The notes beneath the pieces were generated by a model. The model worked only from the letters and a program-made list of their open reading frames with translations. It made no database searches and had not been told where the DNA came from. A program made the translations under genes and the position numbers. DNA of 9,519 nt from Clostridiales bacterium (lineage in GTDB: Bacteria; Bacillota; Clostridia; Lachnospirales; WRAX01), in the NCBI GenBank assembly GCA_031271375.1, contig JAISVU010000131.1, positions 1-9,519 on the forward strand, written 5' to 3'. Positions 5,822-9,519 of the stretch are shown here, piece after piece. Positions within the stretch are counted from its first letter, which is position 1, and each line of letters opens with the position of its first letter.

Positions 5822-6829
5822 ATGGAGCCGACTAAAAGACTGATAACATCCGTATATTCCGCCGAGGAGGACGTGGACGCCGAGTTAAGCCTGCGCCCCA
5901 AGTCCTTCGAGAGTTATTATGGCCAGGAAAAGGTCAAAGATCAAGTAAAGGTCTTCATCCAGGCCGCGAAACAGCGCGGAGAAGCCCTGGATCATGTGCT
6001 TCTCTACGGCCCACCGGGGCTTGGCAAGACCACGCTGTCCCAGATCATCGCATCCGAGATGAACGCGGCGATAAAGAAAACCTCCGGCCCGGCGATAGAG
6101 CGGCCCGGGGACATGGCCTCTATGCTGAATGACCTTAACGACGGCGACGTTCTCTTTATCGACGAAATCCACCGCCTGCCCAGGATCGTGGAGGAGGTTC
6201 TGTATCCGGCGATGGAGGACTTTGTCTTTGATATCATCATCGGAAAGGGGCAAGGGGCAAAGTCCATCCGCATTAACCTGCCGCATTTCACGTTAATCGG
6301 GGCCACCACAAGGGCCGGGCTTCTCACCGCGCCGCTGCGCGACCGTTTCGGGGTTATCCAGCGCCTTGAGATGTATTCAATAAAGGAGCTTACCGCGATA
6401 ATCCTGCGTTCCGCCGGGGTTCTTAATATTAAAACCGACGAAGGCGGCGCGGAGGAAATCGCCCGCCGCTCACGCGGCACGCCCAGGGTCGCAAACCGGT
6501 TATTACGCCGGGTGCGGGATTTCGCCCAGGTCAGATACGAAGGCATTATAGATAAAGCAACGGCCACCGCCTCTTTGGATATTCTTGAGGTAGACAAGGC
6601 GGGGCTGGACAACCTGGATAGGAACGTCCTGTTCGCGATAATGGATAAATTCGCCGGAGGGCCTGTGGGGCTGGACACGCTGGCTATCTCCACTAACGAA
6701 GACACCGATACCATCGAGGATGTCTGCGAGCCGTACTTGATACAGCTGGGATATATCCAGCGGACGCCGAGAGGCCGCGTCGTTACGGAGCTGGCGTATG
6801 AACACTTTGGACGGAATATTAAACAATAA
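5822..6829 (+). CDS. ruvB: Holliday junction branch migration ATPase RuvB
   Basis: RuvB is the hexameric AAA+ motor that pulls DNA through the RuvA-bound junction. The 335-residue product shows Walker A GPPGLGKT (63-70), Walker B LFIDEIH (111-117), sensor 1 GATTR (160-164), the PLRDRFG segment with the arginine finger (171-177), sensor 2 in GTPRVANRLLRRVRD (219-233), and a C-terminal winged-helix DNA-binding domain (about 258-335) with GGPVGLDTLA and QRTPRGR. The opening RLITSVYSAEEDVDAELSLRPKSF is characteristic of the family. The gene follows the methyltransferase after 18 bases with only a weak ribosome site (AAAAGG), so it probably depends on the shared transcript from upstream. Confidence 0.98.
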   Translation: MEPTKRLITSVYSAEEDVDAELSLRPKSFESYYGQEKVKDQVKVFIQAAKQRGEALDHVLLYGPPGLGKTTLSQIIASEMNAAIKKTSGPAIERPGDMASMLNDLNDGDVLFIDEIHRLPRIVEEVLYPAMEDFVFDIIIGKGQGAKSIRINLPHFTLIGATTRAGLLTAPLRDRFGVIQRLEMYSIKELTAIILRSAGVLNIKTDEGGAEEIARRSRGTPRVANRLLRRVRDFAQVRYEGIIDKATATASLDILEVDKAGLDNLDRNVLFAIMDKFAGGPVGLDTLAISTNEDTDTIEDVCEPYLIQLGYIQRTPRGRVVTELAYEHFGRNIKQ

Positions 6830-6842
6830 AAGGACTTTGTGT

Positions 6843-7445
6843 ATGCTAAAATCACGAAACGACGCCCAAGCCCTCTTGGCCTGGGGCGAGGCGCAAAACC
6901 CCGGTAAGTGGGCCGCGCATAGCCGGACTGTCGCCAGAGCCGCCGAAACCATAGCCAATGCGGCGGGCTTGGACGGGGAAAGGGCCTATATTTCCGGGCT
7001 TCTGCATGACATAGGCCGATACGAAGGCGCGACAGGCTTGCACCATGTATACGCGGGATACTCCTTGCTGCGCAGGGAAGGCTTTGACGACATCGCTGCG
7101 ATATGTCTTTCACACTCCCTTCCAAACAGGGAGTTCGCCGAAGGCTCGGGCGAGGCGGATTTCACGCCTGAAGAGTTAAAAGCTGTCATTGATTATCTGA
7201 AAAACACCGAATATAACGATTACGATAAGCTTATACAGCTCTGCGACGCGCTGGGGACAGACGGCGGCATTGTCCTGATGGAGAAAAGGCTGGTTGACGT
7301 GACCCGGCGCTACGGATTCAGCTCATATACGCTCCCTAAATGGAACAAGCTCTTCGAGATAAAGCAATACTTTGACGGGCTTATATCGGGGAATGTCTAT
7401 GGCTTGTTCGGGGATGAAATAGGGCGCGTTACGTTTGAGGATTAA
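6843..7445 (+). CDS. HD-domain metal-dependent phosphohydrolase
   Basis: A 200-residue soluble protein with a complete HD signature: His26 (AAHSRTVA), His55-Asp56 in LLHDIGRY, His67/His68 in LHHVYAGYSLL, His91 (CLSHS) and Asp135 (LCDALG). This arrangement binds one or two metals and hydrolyses phosphoester bonds of nucleotides or similar substrates; the HDIG variant is common in small clostridial proteins annotated only as HDIG/HD hydrolase. There is no membrane segment, response-regulator part or RelA domain, so the substrate is not predictable. The ATG at 6843 has AAAGGA 8 bases upstream and sits 13 bases after the ruvB stop; an in-frame ATG at 6798 lies inside ruvB and is unlikely. Probably co-transcribed with ruvB. 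Confidence 0.85.
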   Translation: MLKSRNDAQALLAWGEAQNPGKWAAHSRTVARAAETIANAAGLDGERAYISGLLHDIGRYEGATGLHHVYAGYSLLRREGFDDIAAICLSHSLPNREFAEGSGEADFTPEELKAVIDYLKNTEYNDYDKLIQLCDALGTDGGIVLMEKRLVDVTRRYGFSSYTLPKWNKLFEIKQYFDGLISGNVYGLFGDEIGRVTFED

Positions 7446-7463
7446 GCGTAATAAGACTATAAC
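7435..7463 (+). promoter_or_regulatory. Candidate internal promoter before the rhomboid gene
   Basis: TTGAGG (7435-7440), at the tail of the HD-domain gene, is followed after 17 bases by TATAAC (7458-7463). Four and five of six bases match consensus. It would give the rhomboid-hflK-hflC genes their own transcript. An inverted repeat, CTATAA (7457-7462) and TTATAG (7482-7487), overlaps the -10 box and ends at the ribosome site, and could be an operator or leader hairpin. Confidence 0.4.
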
Positions 7464-7496
7464 AGGGAAATCCCGTAGGTATTATAGGGTGATTAA

Positions 7497-8300
7497 ATGA
7501 ATAAAGTGATTAACGCCGTGAAGAGCGGCCTGTCGAGAATACAGTACAACTCGCCGGTAATCCTCACTTACGCGCTTATCTGTTTCGGGGCGCTGCTGCT
7601 TGGCGGCGTTACTAAGAACTGGACGCTGACGCATCTGTTTTCCGTTTATCGGTCCAGCCTGACGGATCCGCTGGCGTATTTCCGCGTTTTCGGGCACGCG
7701 ATGGGGCATGTGAGCTTCGAGCATTACTTTGGCAATATCCTGCTTGTCCTGATGGTCGGGCCGATGCTGGAGGAAAAGTACGGCTCCCGCAATATCGCGC
7801 TGATGATGGGGCTTACTGCTCTGGTAACAGGCCTCGCCCATATAGGCGTAGTGTATGTCACATCCAACAACGTCAGGCTTTCGGGCGGCAGCGGCATAGT
7901 GTTCATGCTGATACTCCTCAGCTCCTACGCGAATGTTAAGGCAGGGCGTGTTCCGCTGACGCTGATCGTTAGCGTTGCGGTGTTCCTGGGGCGCGAGGTC
8001 GTTAGCGTCGTAACGCTGGATAATAATGTGTCTTACTTCACGCATGTGCTGGGCGGGTTATGCGGCGCTGCGTTCGGGTTTGTCGTAAATAAAAAGACAT
8101 CGAGGACAGGGCCCGGAGTATCTGCGGAAGCAACAAGGATTAAACCGTCTGTGTTTCCGATAAAGCGCAAAAGCCCTCCGGCAGCGCCCGCGGTAAGCCC
8201 GGAGCCCGCTCCGGTAAAAGCTCCGCTGCCAGCGCCGCAGCCGATAACGGCCTTTGACAACAAAGAAGAAGAAATAATAGATATGACGGGAAGACATTAG
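7497..8300 (+). CDS. Rhomboid-family intramembrane serine protease
   Basis: A 267-residue membrane protein with about six hydrophobic segments (roughly 21-37, 77-90, 98-122, 130-145, 152-168, 181-197). It carries the rhomboid marks: HYFGN at 76-80 (the HxxxN motif), with VGPMLEEKYGS after it as in family members, the GxSG nucleophile motif GGSG at 130-133 (Ser132), and His183 in the last helix (THVLGG), completing the Ser-His dyad. So it is predicted active, cutting within the membrane near the helix end of a substrate. Residues 198-267 form a charged, proline/alanine-rich cytoplasmic-type tail with repeated P-A-P and KSPP elements, ending EEEIIDMTGRH; this is unlike the core family. An AGGGTGA ribosome site precedes the ATG. 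hflK follows after 23 bases. Substrates are unknown. Confidence 0.85.
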   Translation: MNKVINAVKSGLSRIQYNSPVILTYALICFGALLLGGVTKNWTLTHLFSVYRSSLTDPLAYFRVFGHAMGHVSFEHYFGNILLVLMVGPMLEEKYGSRNIALMMGLTALVTGLAHIGVVYVTSNNVRLSGGSGIVFMLILLSSYANVKAGRVPLTLIVSVAVFLGREVVSVVTLDNNVSYFTHVLGGLCGAAFGFVVNKKTSRTGPGVSAEATRIKPSVFPIKRKSPPAAPAVSPEPAPVKAPLPAPQPITAFDNKEEEIIDMTGRH

Positions 8301-8323
8301 CAATTATCAAAGGGGGACATAAA

Positions 8324-9271
8324 ATGGACGACAAGAAACAGTCTCAGCGCATCCGCAACTCGGTAATCGCGGTAATCATCCTGATTGTGGCGGTAAGCCT
8401 TGCATACGGCGGGTTTTACACGGTTAGCGACATGGAGCAGGCTGTGATAACCCAATTCGGAGAGGCCGTGGATGTAGTGGGCGCGGGTATGCACTTCAAG
8501 ATACCCATCGTGCAGCAGTATAACAAGGTAGACATGACGATACAGGGTATGGAGTTCGGGTATTATCAGTCCGGCGGGACGAATACCACTGTCGAGAGCG
8601 AGTCGCTGATGATCACGAAGGACTTCAACTTCGTTGAGGTTGACTTTTTCGTGGAATGGCAGGTACAGGACCCCGTGAAATACATGTACAACTCGGAGGA
8701 TCCGGTGACGCTCCTGCGGAACATTCTGCAGGCAGAGGCGCGTAACATGGTGTCGTCCTATGATGTGGACGAGGTTCTTACAACCGCCAAAACCGAGATA
8801 CAGAACAGCATCCGCGACGATGTCGCCGCCAAGCTGGAGGAATACGACATGGGGATAAATATAATCAGCGTGTCGCTCCAGGACGCGGAACCGCCTACGG
8901 AGGAGGTCATCGCGGCGTTTAAAAACGTTGAGAACGCGAAGCAAAATATGGACACGCTGATAAACGAAGCCAACGCTTATTATTCAACCGTTATCCCCGC
9001 CGCGAGGACGGAAGCGGATAAGATTCAAAAGGACGCCGAAGCGGTCAAGGAAGCCCGCATCAACGACGCGACAGGCCAGACAGCCCGTTTTAACGAGATG
9101 TTTAACGAATACAGCGTTAATAAAGAAATCACCGAGACGCGCATGTATCTTGAAGCGATGGAAGCGATTCTCCCCGGCGTCAAGCTCTATATAGACGGCG
9201 GAGGGGATACGCTTAAAATCCTTAACCTGGAAGACAATGCCAATCAGCAGGGAGGAGGGGTTCAGCAGTGA
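8324..9271 (+). CDS. hflK: SPFH/band 7 membrane protein HflK, FtsH protease modulator
   Basis: HflK pairs with HflC in a large membrane-anchored ring that restrains or directs the FtsH protease. The 315-residue product starts with a basic stretch (KKQSQRIR) and one membrane helix (about 12-32), then an SPFH/band 7 domain (about 33-215) with TQFGEAVDVVGAGMHFKIPIV, a VEWQVQDPVKYMYNSEDP block and EPPTEEVIAAFKNVENA. It continues as a helical, probably coiled-coil stretch (about 195-270, INEANAYYSTVIPAARTEADKI) and closes in a Gly/Gln-rich tail (QQGGGVQQ). This is the conserved order in HflK. AAGGGGG sits 8 bases before the ATG. The stop overlaps the hflC GTG start by 2 bases (GTGA). The N-terminal region is shorter than in proteobacterial HflK, as usual in Gram-positives. 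Confidence 0.93.
   Translation: MDDKKQSQRIRNSVIAVIILIVAVSLAYGGFYTVSDMEQAVITQFGEAVDVVGAGMHFKIPIVQQYNKVDMTIQGMEFGYYQSGGTNTTVESESLMITKDFNFVEVDFFVEWQVQDPVKYMYNSEDPVTLLRNILQAEARNMVSSYDVDEVLTTAKTEIQNSIRDDVAAKLEEYDMGINIISVSLQDAEPPTEEVIAAFKNVENAKQNMDTLINEANAYYSTVIPAARTEADKIQKDAEAVKEARINDATGQTARFNEMFNEYSVNKEITETRMYLEAMEAILPGVKLYIDGGGDTLKILNLEDNANQQGGGVQQ
9251..9260 (+). promoter_or_regulatory. Ribosome binding site that decides the hflC start
   Basis: GGAGGAGGGG, very purine-rich, lies within the last codons of hflK and 7 bases before GTG 9268. It also encodes the Gly-rich tail of HflK, and supports the GTG as the hflC start. Confidence 0.8.
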
Positions 9272-9519
9272 CGAAGAAGAAGGGTATCACAGCGTATATT
9301 GTTATCGCGGTTATCCTGCTCATTGTGATAATCGTGGCCGCGAACTCTATGGTTTATGTATATGAGGACGAGAGCGTCTTGATAAGGCGCATGAACAAGA
9401 TCGAGACCGTGTACGAAGATCCGGGCCTCAAGATCAAGATACCGTTCCTGGACGAAACCGTGACCCTGCCCAAGACGGCGATGGTCTACGACCTCTCCCC
9501 GTCGGACGTGCTGACGGTG
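9268..9519 (+). CDS. hflC: SPFH/band 7 membrane protein HflC, 5' part (runs off window)
   Basis: The first 84 codons of hflC, open to the window end. It begins at GTG, overlapping the hflK stop as GTGA, with a strong ribosome site. The product opens MTKKKGITAYIVIAV, has one long hydrophobic membrane segment (about 8-32) and then a band 7 start: YVYEDESVLIRRMNKIETVYEDPGLKIKIPFLDETV. The GLKIKIPFLDETVTLPKTAM run matches the HflC pattern (GLHFKIPFVDTV...). It is the expected partner of HflK. Frame and start are clear; C-terminal completeness cannot be judged. This gene has no ATG near its start and no stop in the window, so it is easily missed. Confidence 0.88.
   Translation, partial: MTKKKGITAYIVIAVILLIVIIVAANSMVYVYEDESVLIRRMNKIETVYEDPGLKIKIPFLDETVTLPKTAMVYDLSPSDVLTV

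Noticed and set aside
6004..7125. Long minus-strand frame (373 codons) across ruvB and the HD gene
   Set aside because: Shadow of high-GC third-codon positions opposite ruvB; composition rich in Arg, Ser and Pro, no domain, and ruvB is certain on the other strand.
7465..7474. Hairpin GGGA-AA-TCCC as a terminator
   Set aside because: Loop too short, stem too small and no T-run follows, so it is not a Rho-independent terminator.
8297..8944. 215-codon minus-strand frame opposite hflK
   Set aside because: Rich in His, Arg, Leu and Val, without a domain; opposite a well-supported hflK.
1..9519. CRISPR array, tRNA, rRNA, riboswitch or origin
   Set aside because: No regularly spaced repeats, no cloverleaf-like or conserved RNA blocks and no DnaA-box clusters were seen by eye; intergenic gaps are mostly too short.

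Overview
The window looks like chromosomal DNA of a mid-GC, low-complexity-free Gram-positive bacterium, most likely a Clostridia-type Bacillota. Reasons: strong AGGAGG-type ribosome binding sites, Firmicutes-like promoters, a selenium cluster pairing an EF2568-type cysteine desulfurase with a DUF3343 protein, and ruvA/ruvB and hflK/hflC homologs of clostridial flavour. No rRNA, tRNA, CRISPR array or replication origin was seen.

Left edge (1-609): mobile-element debris. The window opens inside an IS630-family transposase whose 3' end is complete. Directly next to it, on the opposite strand, is a 53-codon relic of an IS5-family transposase that has no start codon and no upstream half. The junction falls at a TA dinucleotide, as expected if the IS630 element jumped into the IS5 gene. 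The remaining ~125 bp hold nothing I recognise.

Selenium block (610-3627, minus strand): four tightly packed genes read cysteine desulfurase -> DUF3343 -> selD -> yedF, with overlaps or a few bases between them. Together they make a plausible path from cysteine or selenocysteine, through small carrier proteins, to selenophosphate. SelD is the Cys form. No selA, selB or selC is visible, so the use made of the selenophosphate (selenoproteins, selenouridine tRNA or the labile selenium cofactor of molybdenum hydroxylases) cannot be told from here. The operon ends against the IS debris.

Divergent control region (3628-3724): two good sigma-A-type promoters fire in opposite directions, and their -35 boxes touch.

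Right-hand plus-strand series (3725-9519): a small two-helix membrane protein; ruvA; a SAM-dependent methyltransferase lying between ruvA and ruvB; ruvB; an HD-domain phosphohydrolase; a rhomboid-family intramembrane protease with a proline-rich tail; hflK; and the 5' part of hflC, which starts with GTG and runs off the window. RuvA and RuvB form the Holliday-junction branch-migration motor. HflK and HflC form a membrane SPFH complex that modulates the FtsH protease, so the last three genes look like a membrane-proteolysis module. A candidate internal promoter precedes the rhomboid gene.

Most genes are ordinary. The points most worth a second look are the hidden nested IS relic, the self-contained selenium operon, the abutting divergent promoters, the methyltransferase inserted in ruvAB, and the rhomboid-hflKC neighbourhood.
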